Assembly: GCA_013215025.1 (NCBI GenBank)
Contig: JABSRR010000038.1
Location: forward strand, 1,034-9,746
Length of the DNA stretch: 8,713 bases
Source: Pseudomonadales bacterium
GTDB taxonomy: Bacteria; Pseudomonadota; Gammaproteobacteria; Pseudomonadales; DT-91
Reading direction: 5' to 3'
The notes beneath the pieces were generated by a model, which was given only the letters and a program-made list of their open reading frames with translations, did no database searches and had not been told where the DNA came from. Position numbers and translations under genes: made by a program. Shown one piece after another: positions 1 through 8,457 of this stretch (within the stretch, counting starts at the first letter, position 1; every line of letters begins with the position of its first letter).

Positions 1-762
1 ACCATCTCGCAAGCCGATTTTGACCGATCTGAAGGTCAATACTTAGATGCCAAGGCAAATGTGACCTTAGCTGAGGCACAAATCAAGTCGGCTCAGCTTA
101 ATCTAGACTATGCTACGGTAACCTCGCCGATTGCAGGCTATGTTGGCGCAAAATCGGTCGACGTAGGCGATCTGGTGGGGCCGCAGTCTGCCGCCTTAAC
201 CACGGTAAAAAGTCTTGACCCGATTCAGGTGTCCTTTAAGGTAGATGAAAATACCTATTTAATGGCCAAGCGTCAGCGTATGGAGCAGGTAAAAGCGGGT
301 GCGTCGCCAGAAAAAGTAAAAGTGTTTGTAGAATTAAGCGATGGCGAGGCTTATCCAGACGCCGGTGAAATCACTTTTATCGACAATCATATCGACTTAC
401 AAACGGCAACAATTGCTATGCGTGCTGATATCCCAAATGCCGATGGCTTTCTAGTGCCAGGTCAGTATGTTAAGGCGATTGTGAAAACTCCAACCGTGCG
501 TGATGTGGTGCGAATTTCACAGGCAGCGCTCATGAAGGATCAGCAAGGTGACTACTTATTTTCTGTCGATGCCAATAGCACGGTACAGCGACGCAATGTC
601 ACAGTGGGTGATCGAGAAGGCACAAATGTATTTATCTTGTCGGGTATTGAGCCTGGTGAGCGCATCATTATTAAAGGCTTGCAGTCAGTTCGACCCGGTT
701 TGCAAGTGAGTATTTTAGATCCCACTCAGGCTGCTGATGCGGCAGCGTCAGACACGCCTTAA
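1..762 (+). CDS. RND efflux periplasmic adaptor subunit (membrane fusion protein), 5' end missing
   Basis: Periplasmic adaptor that links an RND inner-membrane pump to an outer-membrane channel (MexA/AcrA family). The frame is open from base 1, so this is the last 253 residues of a gene that begins outside the window. Family members are usually about 370-400 residues, so the signal peptide, the first lipoyl half and most of the helical hairpin are absent. The GTG at 61 is an internal Val codon, not a start. Visible in order: the end of the alpha-hairpin (AEAQIKSAQLNLDYATVTSP), the second lipoyl half (SPIAGYVGAKSVDVGDLVG), the beta-barrel beginning near LDPIQVSFKVDE, and a membrane-proximal domain with the family hallmarks VPGQYVKAIV, ISQAAL and GIEPGERIIIKGLQSVRPG. 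The tail after this is short and Ala/Asp-rich. The pump gene follows after 41 bases, which indicates one operon. The family call is secure; the specific pump and its substrates cannot be named from sequence. Confidence 0.95.
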   Translation, partial: TISQADFDRSEGQYLDAKANVTLAEAQIKSAQLNLDYATVTSPIAGYVGAKSVDVGDLVGPQSAALTTVKSLDPIQVSFKVDENTYLMAKRQRMEQVKAGASPEKVKVFVELSDGEAYPDAGEITFIDNHIDLQTATIAMRADIPNADGFLVPGQYVKAIVKTPTVRDVVRISQAALMKDQQGDYLFSVDANSTVQRRNVTVGDREGTNVFILSGIEPGERIIIKGLQSVRPGLQVSILDPTQAADAAASDTP

Positions 763-786
763 CCCATTTTTATCTAATACTGCATC

Positions 787-792
787 AAAGGG
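787..792 (+). promoter_or_regulatory. Ribosome binding site of the RND permease gene
   Basis: AAAGGG lies 11 bases before the ATG at 804, inside the 41-base gap after the adaptor stop. It is a modest Shine-Dalgarno match at slightly long spacing. It supports the 804 start, which also gives the family's normal N-terminus. Confidence 0.55.
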
Positions 793-803
793 CGCTAACG
801 ACC

Positions 804-3800
804 ATGATCAGCAATTTCTTTTTGACACGTCCCAAATTTGCCCTGGTGATTTCGATGATTATCACCATTGCTGGTTTGATTTCTCTCTCCATCTTGCCGA
901 TTGCCGAATATCCGCATATTGCACCACCCCAGGTGGTGGTTGCAGCACAGTACCCCGGTGCATCTTCAGAAGTCATTGAACAAACTGTGGCGGGGCCGAT
1001 TGAGGATGCCGTGAATGGTGTTGAGGGTATGACTTATATGCGCTCAATTAGCTCGAATGCCGGTAGCTATAGCTTGGCGATTTCTTTTGAGCTTGAGCAA
1101 GATGCGGATATGGCCTTAGTGAGAGTGCAAAATGCGGTGAAAACGGCCGAGCCAAAACTGCCTGCCGATGTCAGAAAGTATGGTTTGTCTATCGCTAAAC
1201 AGTCGCCCGATATGCTAATGATTGTGAATCTGAATTCACCTGATAGTTCGCTCGATTATCTGTTTATGTCGAATTATTCAAAAATCAATATTGAGCCAGC
1301 GCTGCAGCGTATTCCCGGCATCGCCTCGGCGGTCACTCTTGGTGCCGCTGACTATTCTATGCGTTTATGGTTAAACCCAGAAAAAATGGCGTCCTTGGGA
1401 GTCACGGTTGCTGATGTTCAGCAAGTCTTGCAAGAACAAAATATACAGGTGCCGGTCGGGCGTGTTGGTGCACCGCCCTTTGCCGCAGATGTATCTACTG
1501 AATATGCCTTGCGAGCCAAGGGGCGTTTAACCGATAAAGACGAATTTGAATCGATCGTGGTTCGCTCTGCCAATGATGGCTCGCAAATCTACATGCGCGA
1601 TATTGCAAGAGTTGAGCTCGGGCAGGCCAGTTATGCGGTGTTAGGCGAGCTAGATAATAAGCCTGCGATCAACGTTGCCCTATATTTAACGCCTGATGCG
1701 AATGCGCTGGCCTCGGAAGAGATGGTGATTGCAAAAATGCAAGCGCTTGAGCAAAACTTTCCTGACGGTTTGACCTGGCAGGCAAGTTACAACACCACGC
1801 GTTATGTGCGTGTCTCTATCGATCAGGTTATTGAAGCGCTGTATGAGGCGGTTGTATTGGTAATTCTGGTTACCTTTATGTTTTTAGGTAGCTTACGCGC
1901 GACATTGGTGCCGGCAATTGCGATTCCAGTATCCTTGATTGGTACTTTTGCCGTGTTAAACCTTCTCGGTATGAGTATCAATACTGTAACCTTATTTGGT
2001 TTGATATTGGCGATCGGTATTGTGGTTGATGATGCCATTCTGGTTATCGAAAACGTTGAGCGACGCATGCACAACTTCCCCGATGAAACCCCCGTGCAGG
2101 CAACGCGAGCAGCGATGTCTGAAGTAACTGGCCCGGTCATCGCCACGACCTTAGTGTTGTTAGCGGTGTTTGTGCCGGTAACCTTACTGCCCGGTATCAG
2201 CGGGCAGATGTATTCGCAAATTGGCTTAACGATTTGTATATCAGTATTGATATCAAGTATTAATGCGCTGACTTTAAGCCCAGTTTTATGCTCTTTATTA
2301 TTAAAGCCAGATATGAAGCCGGCCAAGTGGTATCAGGCTTTTAATCGTATTTTTGATCGCATTACGCAGGCTTATGGCCGTGGTGTCAGTTTTTTCATTC
2401 GCCGCTCCGTGGTTACTGCGCTGGTATTTGTTGCCGTGATTGCCATCATGGGTCATGGCTTTCGCTCGGTACCGCAAGATTTTGTGCCTTATGAAGATAA
2501 AGGCTTATTCATTGTTTCTGTGCAGCTGCCGGATGCATCGTCATTGTCTCGCACCCAGGACGTTGTGAAACAAGTTGAAACTATCTTGCAAGAGGATGAA
2601 TATGTCGAGTCGGTGACCGCGATCACCGGCTATGGCATTTTCACCGGTGCTTCACAGTCTAACTCGGCTGTTATGTTTGTAGTGATGAAGCCCTGGGATG
2701 AGCGCTTTGCTGACGGTATGCAAGGTATTGTGTTTAACTCAATAAAGCGCGTCAATCAGCGCGCTGCTCGTGAAGTGTTAGAGGCACAGGTGATGGCCAT
2801 CCCTGCGGCGCCTATTCCTGGTGTTGGTTCTACTGGCGGGATTGAGTTTGTTTTAGAAGACACCTTAGGTCAGGACTATGCCTTATTATCTGAAAATTTA
2901 CGCGATCTCGTTATCGATAGTAGCCAGCAAGCTGCGGTAGAGACCGCCTTCACGGCATTTAGAGCCAATGTGCCACAATATTTTATTGATGTTGATCGGG
3001 TTAAGGCCAAGACTTTAGGTATTTCGTTAACAGAGATTTTTGCTACTTTGCAAAGTCAATTGGGCTCAAGCTATATCAATGACTTCAATAAATTTGGCCA
3101 GACCTACCAAGTTATTATGCAGGCGGACAGTGAGTTCCGCGATGCGATTGATGATCTGGACAAATTTTATTTGCGTTCGCAGTCGGGCGAGATGATACCG
3201 CTGACTAATTTAGTTGCGATCGAGCCCGTTTTAGGTCCTGAAAATGTTTGGCGATACAATAAATTTCGTGCGGGTATTATCAATGCCAATGTGGCGCAAG
3301 GTTATGCGACGGGTGAAGCCATTCAAGTATTTGAACAGCTGGCTGAGTCTTTGCCAGGCAGCTTTCGATATGAGTGGACAGGGCAGGCCTTTGAGCAGTT
3401 AAAAGCTGGCAATATGGCGATTATAGCCTTCGCACTGGCACTGATTTTTATCTACTTATTTTTAGTCGCGCAGTATGAAAGCTGGTCGATTCCTATCTCT
3501 ATTCTGATGGTGTTGCCGATTGCTCTGGCAGGCAGCATGGCCGCTTTATTAGCGGTAAACCTATCGTTAAATCTCTACGTGCAGATTGGTTTAATTTTAT
3601 TGATTGGCATGGCCTCGAAAAACGCCATTCTGATTGTTGAATTCGCTCGAGTGCAGCGCGAACAGCATCAACAAGATATTGCCGCCGCAGCTGAATACGC
3701 AGCAACTTTGCGCTTTAGGGCAATCAATATGACCGCCTTATCGTTTATTTTAGGTATCTTACCCCTGGTATTTGCTAAGGGTGCGGGCATGTTTTCGCAA

Positions 3801-3935
3801 ATGTCCTTAGGTATCACGGTTTGCGCCGGCATGTTGGCAGTATTGTTACTGGGTACGTTTTTAATCCCTTGCTTTTATGTCTGGATACAAACGCTGAGAG
3901 AATACTTGAAACAAAAACTGTTCGGCGCTGCATAG
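804..3935 (+). CDS. RND (HAE-1 family) multidrug efflux inner-membrane permease
   Basis: Proton-driven RND transporter of the AcrB/MexB class, forming the inner-membrane part of a tripartite efflux complex. It has 1043 residues, close to the family's usual 1030-1050. TM1 lies at about 10-30, directly after the typical start MISNFFLTRPKFALV, and is followed by the hallmark LPIAEYPHIAPPQV. The first porter domain runs from about 35 to 335. The TM2-TM6 block (about 337-500) contains the proton-relay pair D409-D410 in GLILAIGIVVDDAILVIE. TM7 is near 535-552, the second porter domain spans about 560-865, and TM8-TM12 occupy 870-1030. The relay lysine K939 is in TM10 (LIGMASKNAILIVEFA). All three charged relay residues are present, so the pump should be functional. 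The ATG at 804 fits the family N-terminus and has AAAGGG at 787-792 as a ribosome site. No transcriptional regulator or outer-membrane channel gene lies in the window. Substrates cannot be predicted. Confidence 0.97.
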   Translation: MISNFFLTRPKFALVISMIITIAGLISLSILPIAEYPHIAPPQVVVAAQYPGASSEVIEQTVAGPIEDAVNGVEGMTYMRSISSNAGSYSLAISFELEQDADMALVRVQNAVKTAEPKLPADVRKYGLSIAKQSPDMLMIVNLNSPDSSLDYLFMSNYSKINIEPALQRIPGIASAVTLGAADYSMRLWLNPEKMASLGVTVADVQQVLQEQNIQVPVGRVGAPPFAADVSTEYALRAKGRLTDKDEFESIVVRSANDGSQIYMRDIARVELGQASYAVLGELDNKPAINVALYLTPDANALASEEMVIAKMQALEQNFPDGLTWQASYNTTRYVRVSIDQVIEALYEAVVLVILVTFMFLGSLRATLVPAIAIPVSLIGTFAVLNLLGMSINTVTLFGLILAIGIVVDDAILVIENVERRMHNFPDETPVQATRAAMSEVTGPVIATTLVLLAVFVPVTLLPGISGQMYSQIGLTICISVLISSINALTLSPVLCSLLLKPDMKPAKWYQAFNRIFDRITQAYGRGVSFFIRRSVVTALVFVAVIAIMGHGFRSVPQDFVPYEDKGLFIVSVQLPDASSLSRTQDVVKQVETILQEDEYVESVTAITGYGIFTGASQSNSAVMFVVMKPWDERFADGMQGIVFNSIKRVNQRAAREVLEAQVMAIPAAPIPGVGSTGGIEFVLEDTLGQDYALLSENLRDLVIDSSQQAAVETAFTAFRANVPQYFIDVDRVKAKTLGISLTEIFATLQSQLGSSYINDFNKFGQTYQVIMQADSEFRDAIDDLDKFYLRSQSGEMIPLTNLVAIEPVLGPENVWRYNKFRAGIINANVAQGYATGEAIQVFEQLAESLPGSFRYEWTGQAFEQLKAGNMAIIAFALALIFIYLFLVAQYESWSIPISILMVLPIALAGSMAALLAVNLSLNLYVQIGLILLIGMASKNAILIVEFARVQREQHQQDIAAAAEYAATLRFRAINMTALSFILGILPLVFAKGAGMFSQMSLGITVCAGMLAVLLLGTFLIPCFYVWIQTLREYLKQKLFGAA

Positions 3936-3973
3936 CTGGCGCCTGCGCAATCATTTTGCAGACAAGGCAAGGA

Positions 3974-4942
3974 CTATTTGACTCGATTAAGCGCCATGTC
4001 AGCTAGGTCAACCAGGGCTGTCTTGGCAGCACTGTCGTCAATCAGCTGCAAGGCATGCTTGGCCTGATCGACATACTGATTGGCAAAACGTTTGCAATAT
4101 TCTAAGGCGCCGTGTGTTTGAATCAGCTGTGAAATTTGCTCAATATCGGCACTGCTTTTTTGCTCGATAGCGTTGGCTATAAGTGCTGCATCTGAGGCTT
4201 TTGCATGGGCCATGGTATAGATCAACGGTAAAGTCGGTTTACCCTCGTTCAAATCATCACCAACATTTTTACCCATGATGGCAGCATCGCCTTGATAATC
4301 TAAAATGTCATCAGCCACCTGAAACGCAATGCCCAAGGCTAAACCATAGTCGTACATAGCTTGTTGCTCAGGCGCTGGACGATTGAGCAGCATCGCGGTC
4401 CCTTGTAGCGCAGCGGCAAATAAAATGGCGGTCTTGTCGGTAATGACCTGCAAGTAGTCAGCTTCTGTTGTCGAGCTGTCTCCGGCTTTGCTGAGCTGCA
4501 GTACCTCACCTTCAGCTATTTGATTAGTCGTGTTACTCATCAGCTGCATGAGGTCCATGCTGCCAATCTTTACCAGCATTTGAAAAGCACGCGAATAAAT
4601 GAAGTCGCCAACTAAAACACTGGGTGCATTGCCAAATGCTGCATTCGCGGTTGGTTTACCTCGTCGCAATTCTGACAAATCGACAACATCATCATGCAAT
4701 AGGGTGGCGGTATGAATAAATTCAATCACGGCTGCAAAGGCAATAATATCCTGAGGCGTTGCTGACTGACTAGTTCGGCTAACAAGTAAGGCCAACAGCG
4801 GTCTAAGTCGTTTACCGCCAGCATCGGTAATATAGTGGCCAATATTTTCTACTAAATCGACACGCGATTGCAGTTGCTCAACTATTAATCGGTCTAACTG
4901 AGTGATTTCTGCTTCTAGCAGCAGTCGAATCTTGTCCATCAT
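3974..4942 (-). CDS. ispB: All-trans polyprenyl (octaprenyl-type) diphosphate synthase
   Basis: Trans-prenyltransferase that extends farnesyl diphosphate with isopentenyl diphosphate units to make the long side chain of ubiquinone and menaquinone. It acts in the cytoplasm. It has 322 residues; E. coli IspB has 323. Visible are GGKRLRP (42-48), which binds substrate diphosphate, the first aspartate-rich motif DDVVD (84-88) followed by RRGK, and the second motif DDILD (211-215), then GKNVGDDLNEGKPTLP. The residue five before the first motif is Ala79, a small residue. In this family that leaves the product tunnel open and favours long chains. Exact chain length (C40 or C45) cannot be read from sequence. 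The gene begins with two consecutive ATG codons (4942 and 4939) and neither has a clear Shine-Dalgarno sequence, so the exact start is uncertain by one residue. It is divergent from rplU, the usual gammaproteobacterial arrangement, and convergent with the efflux operon. Confidence 0.97.
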   Translation of the reverse strand: MMDKIRLLLEAEITQLDRLIVEQLQSRVDLVENIGHYITDAGGKRLRPLLALLVSRTSQSATPQDIIAFAAVIEFIHTATLLHDDVVDLSELRRGKPTANAAFGNAPSVLVGDFIYSRAFQMLVKIGSMDLMQLMSNTTNQIAEGEVLQLSKAGDSSTTEADYLQVITDKTAILFAAALQGTAMLLNRPAPEQQAMYDYGLALGIAFQVADDILDYQGDAAIMGKNVGDDLNEGKPTLPLIYTMAHAKASDAALIANAIEQKSSADIEQISQLIQTHGALEYCKRFANQYVDQAKHALQLIDDSAAKTALVDLADMALNRVK

Positions 4943-5116
4943 GGTAAAACTACGTTAACTTTGCCAATATCCCATATTGCTTAGCACGACTTGAAAATTG
5001 CAGCGCTAGCAGCGGTTTGCTTGCCTACTTGAGAGTGCTAATAGCGGGCTATTTTAAAGCTTTTTGCTGGCCATTTCTTGTATAAATTGATGGCAGATGA
5101 TTAAACATGAAAACAC
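4943..5116. promoter_or_regulatory. ispB upstream part of the divergent ispB/rplU control region
   Basis: This part of the 321-base gap between the divergent genes shows no open reading frame of note. It should hold the ispB promoter on the minus strand. The best -10-like hexamer is TAAAAT, the complement of 5051-5056, but no good -35 stands in front of it, so I do not assign a promoter. Other visible elements are CAATAT-CCC-ATATTG (4965-4979), an interrupted palindrome 22 bases before the ispB ATG. A 7-bp inverted pair, TTAGCAC (4981-4987) and GTGCTAA (5035-5041), lies 47 bases apart. On the plus strand TATAAA at 5081-5086 could be the -10 of a weak second rplU promoter, but it too lacks a -35. 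Confidence 0.4.
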
Positions 5117-5145
5117 TTGTCAGCCTGTGTTTTTTTGCATACAAT
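5117..5145 (+). promoter_or_regulatory. sigma70 promoter of rplU-rpmA with GC-rich discriminator
   Basis: The -35 is TTGTCA (5117-5122), followed by 17 bases and the -10 TACAAT (5140-5145). Each hexamer matches five of six consensus positions at the ideal spacing. Transcription should begin near 5152, leaving a leader of about 110 bases before the rplU ATG. The stretch right after the -10 (5146-5153) is GCCCGCCC. Such GC-rich discriminators are a known mark of promoters repressed by ppGpp/DksA, for example those of rRNA and ribosomal proteins. Stringent control is therefore likely here, by inference. Confidence 0.75.
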
Positions 5146-5160
5146 GCCCGCCCTCAGAAA

Positions 5161-5197
5161 ACTGACATTGGTCAGTGCCTATCAGCGCCGAGCACTG
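5161..5197 (+). promoter_or_regulatory. rplU mRNA leader with two mutually exclusive hairpins
   Basis: Hairpin A is ACTGAC (5161-5166), loop ATTG, GTCAGT (5171-5176): a perfect 6-bp stem. Hairpin B is CAGTGC (5173-5178) paired with GCACTG (5192-5197) across a 13-base loop. The two share bases 5173-5176, so only one can form at a time. A third possible pairing is ATTGG (5167-5171) with CCAAT (5223-5227). No terminator-type U-tract follows directly. If this is regulatory it more likely affects translation or RNA stability, for example through bL21 autoregulation. The pairings are seen in the sequence; the function is inferred. Confidence 0.4.
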
Positions 5198-5263
5198 GAG
5201 CGTGGTTTTTAGCTTGAGGTTGCCAATAGGCTGTTAAATAAATTTCGTATAGAGAATGTAACT

Positions 5264-5575
5264 ATGTACGCAGTGATTAAAAGTGGTGGTAAACAACACC
5301 GTGTAGTTGAGGGTGAAACCCTTAAGCTTGAAAAAATTGACGCCGCAACCGAGGCAAGTATTGAGTTTGACGAAGTACTTATGGTTGGCGAAGGCGCAGA
5401 CGTTAAAATTGGTGCGCCAGTGGTTGAAGGTGCAAAAGTGACGGCAGAAGTCGTTGCTCATGGTCGTCACAAAAAAGTAAAAATTGTGAAATTTAAGCGT
5501 CGTAAGCACCACATGAAACAAATGGGCCACCGTCAGTGGTTCACCGAAGTAAAAATTACCGGCATCCAAGCATAA
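5264..5575 (+). CDS. rplU: 50S ribosomal protein bL21
   Basis: Structural protein of the large ribosomal subunit that binds 23S rRNA. It has 103 residues, the same as E. coli L21. It opens with the family signature [18 protein letters not shown] and has the basic segment [17 protein letters not shown] (67-83), which is the rRNA-contacting part, followed by a C-terminal strand ending in ITGIQA. The start is fixed by the conserved N-terminus; the ribosome site is weak (AGAGAA, 5251-5256). It is the first gene of the rplU-rpmA unit and lies behind a strong promoter and a structured leader. The gap to rpmA is 41 bases. The minus-strand open frame over the same bases is only a shadow. Confidence 0.99.
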   Translation: MYAVIKSGGKQHRVVEGETLKLEKIDAATEASIEFDEVLMVGEGADVKIGAPVVEGAKVTAEVVAHGRHKKVKIVKFKRRKHHMKQMGHRQWFTEVKITGIQA

Positions 5576-5602
5576 AGCTTTTTGCTTAACCGAAACTGAT
5601 TT

Positions 5603-5608
5603 AAGGAG
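5603..5608 (+). promoter_or_regulatory. Ribosome binding site of rpmA
   Basis: AAGGAG sits 8 bases before the rpmA ATG at 5617, a strong Shine-Dalgarno match at good spacing. It is far better than the rplU site, so rpmA translation need not rely on coupling to rplU. Confidence 0.85.
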
Positions 5609-5616
5609 TATCAATC

Positions 5617-5871
5617 ATGGCTCATAAGAAAGCTGGTGGTAGTACGAGTAACGGTCGCGATAGTATTAGTAAACGCCTTGGTGTGAAGCGCTTTGGTGGT
5701 CAGGCAGTAGTGGCTGGAAATATTATCGTTCGTCAACGTGGCACTAAATTCCACGCAGGTAATGGCGTTGGCATGGGTAAAGACCATACCTTATTTGCGA
5801 CCCAAGATGGCGCAGTAAAATTTGAAGTGAAAGGTCCTAAAAACCGCAAATACGTTTCTGTTGTTGCATAA
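5617..5871 (+). CDS. rpmA: 50S ribosomal protein bL27
   Basis: Large-subunit protein whose flexible N-terminus reaches toward the peptidyl transferase centre and helps position tRNA. It has 84 residues; E. coli has 85. The start MAHKKAGGS is the mature gammaproteobacterial form, without the cleaved N-terminal extension found in Firmicutes. Conserved blocks are [38 protein letters not shown] and [14 protein letters not shown]. One small difference is STSNGRDS, where E. coli has STRNGRDS, so one basic residue near the N-terminus is replaced by Ser. The gene has a strong ribosome site and is followed 19 bases later by an intrinsic terminator that closes the unit. Confidence 0.99.
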   Translation: MAHKKAGGSTSNGRDSISKRLGVKRFGGQAVVAGNIIVRQRGTKFHAGNGVGMGKDHTLFATQDGAVKFEVKGPKNRKYVSVVA

Positions 5872-5890
5872 ACTCGGTTTGTAGTTCCCG

Positions 5891-5929
5891 ACCCCGCCTT
5901 GCTTATGCATCGCGGGGTTTTGTTTTTTT
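5891..5929 (+). terminator. Intrinsic terminator after rpmA
   Basis: The stem is ACCCCGC (5891-5897) paired with GCGGGGT (5912-5918), with a 14-base loop. A T-tract runs to 5929, interrupted only by one G. It ends the rplU-rpmA transcript and separates it from obgE. Some read-through into obgE is possible, since these genes are often partly co-transcribed. Confidence 0.9.
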
Positions 5930-5941
5930 AGTGTTATAGTT

Positions 5942-5971
5942 TTGCTAAATTGATCGTCTTAGTCGTATGAT
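5942..5971 (+). promoter_or_regulatory. Probable promoter of obgE-proB, overlapped by an inverted repeat
   Basis: The -35 is TTGCTA (5942-5947), followed by 18 bases and the -10 TATGAT (5966-5971). The matches are four and five of six, so this is a fair sigma70 promoter. Transcription would start near 5978, giving a leader of about 40 bases. A 7-bp perfect inverted repeat, ATTGATC (5949-5955) and GATCAAT (5969-5975), brackets the spacer and the -10. It is placed where an operator would be, but no known regulator is matched to it here. Confidence 0.55.
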
Positions 5972-6005
5972 CAATAGCCCGTTCACGTCTGCTTCACGTG
6001 GCCTT

Positions 6006-7221
<1,216 letters not shown>

Positions 7222-7222
<1 letters not shown>

Positions 7223-8361
7223 TGCGAACAGAAGCTCAAAACTTAGCTTTGGCGAATGCAAAACGGATTGTGGTAAAAATTGGCAGCGCATTGCTTACCG
7301 ATGATGGTAAGGGTCTAGATAATCAGGCTATCGTCGACTGGGTTGCACAAATGGCTGAACTGATTGCCAAGGGTAAAGAGTTGGTTATCGTCTCTTCTGG
7401 TTCAGTCGCTGCTGGCATGGTGCGGCTGGGTTTGCAGCAGCGGCCAGAATCACTGAGTGAGCTGCAGGCGGCTGCGGCAGTGGGTCAAATGCGACTGGTG
7501 CAAAGTTGGGAGAGCGCATTTAGTCAGTTTGCTAAACATACTGCACAAGTGCTGTTAGTGCATGATGATTTATCGAATCGTCCGCGCTATTTGAATGCTA
7601 GAAATACCTTACAGACACTGATTCAGCTCGGTGTTATTCCTATCGTCAATGAGAACGATACGGTTGCAACCGAAGAGATTCGTTTTGGTGATAACGATAC
7701 ATTGGCAGCAGCAGTGGCCAACTTGATAGATGCCGATCTGCTGGTGATCTTGACCGATCAAGATGCTATGTATACCAAAGATCCTCGGCATTTTGCTGAC
7801 GCAGAACCTATTTTTCAAACCCCGGCCAATGATGCTAGGCTGCTCAGCATGGCCGGTGGTGGCGGTGAATTAGGTCGTGGCGGTATGACAACCAAGGTTC
7901 AGGCCGCACGGCTTGCTTCTCGTTCAGGCACCGATACAGTTATTGTTGGTGGCCGGCTGCCACAGGTATTGCTGGAGCTCATGGATGCAGACAAAAATGC
8001 ATCGCTTGGCACCTTACTTAAAAGTGATCAGGCGACGCCTCTCGAAGCGCGTAAGCTATGGTTGGCTAGCTTGACGGCTGTAGCGCAGATTGAGCTGGAT
8101 ACGGGTGCTGTGCGGGCTGTTCGACAAGGTGGTGTTTCAGTACTGCCGGTCGGCGTTTCGGCGATCAAAGGGCAGTTTAATAAGGGCGATATTGTCGAGT
8201 GCGTAGATGCATTGGGTGAGCCGATTGCTAAGGGGCTGATTAATTACCCCAGCACTGACGCAGCCAAGCTTTTAGGCCAAAAAAGTGAGGATATGGTTCG
8301 ACTGCTGGGCTACCGAGTCGCAGATGAGTTAATGCACTGTGATAATCTCATCTTGTTATAG
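7222..8361 (+). CDS. proB: Glutamate 5-kinase with C-terminal PUA domain
   Basis: Cytoplasmic enzyme that phosphorylates glutamate to gamma-glutamyl phosphate, the first and feedback-controlled step of proline synthesis. It has 379 residues. The amino-acid kinase domain (about 12-265) shows VVKIGS (17-22), the substrate loop SSGSVAAG (58-65), PRYLNARNTL (121-130), the glutamate-binding stretch NENDTVATEEIRFGDND (143-159), LTDQ (177-180) and GRGGMTTK (218-225). A PUA domain (about 285-375) follows, as in E. coli ProB. The ATG at 7222 overlaps the obgE stop as TAATG, and only a GGAG at 7207-7210 precedes it, 11 bases away. Translation is therefore probably coupled to obgE. The N-terminus is about 9 residues longer than in E. 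coli before the first strand; no later ATG offers a better start. proA does not follow. Confidence 0.98.
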
Positions 8362-8428
8362 CTTAAAAAGCTCGGCGTAGGCGGCGATAAATAGTTACCC
8401 ATAAATAGTAATACAAATGAGTAAGTAC
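8362..8428 (+). other. proB 3' untranslated stretch with a 9-bp direct repeat
   Basis: A non-coding stretch between the proB stop and the terminator. It contains a small palindrome, AGCTT-AAA-AAGCT (8360-8372), and two direct copies of ATAAATAGT (8387-8395 and 8401-8409) on a 14-base period. A 15-codon frame starting at 8418 runs into the terminator hairpin and is not credible as a gene. No function is assigned. Confidence 0.4.
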
Positions 8429-8457
8429 AAAAAAGCAGGCGATCAGCCTGCTTTTTT
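8429..8457. terminator. Bidirectional intrinsic terminator between proB and rpsT
   Basis: The stem GCAGGC (8435-8440) pairs with GCCTGC (8446-8451) around the 5-base loop GATCA. It is extended by six A (8429-8434) facing six T (8452-8457), giving 12 perfect pairs. Because the flanks are A-rich on one side and T-rich on the other, either strand yields a GC hairpin followed by six U. It should end obgE-proB on the plus strand and rpsT on the minus strand. Confidence 0.92.

Noticed and set aside
61..63. GTG as the start of the adaptor gene
   Set aside because: The frame is open to base 1 and the upstream codons read as adaptor hairpin sequence, so the gene is cut by the window edge and 61 is internal.
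1823..2326. 167-codon open frame on the minus strand inside the RND permease gene
   Set aside because: It lies opposite a strongly conserved transmembrane region of the pump, has no recognisable domain, and reads as an antisense shadow.
3936..3973. Possible terminator between the permease and ispB (GCAA-TCATT-TTGC, 3947-3959)
   Set aside because: A 4-bp stem without a T-tract is too weak to call.
5033..5041. GAGTGCTAA, identical to the right half of the CIRCE heat-shock operator
   Set aside because: The other half, TTAGCACTC, is not found nine bases upstream. The nearest TTAGCAC is 47 bases away, so this is not a CIRCE element.
5234..5614. 126-codon minus-strand frame covering rplU
   Set aside because: The plus strand codes for an unmistakable bL21. 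The antisense product is rich in Phe, Cys and His and resembles no family.
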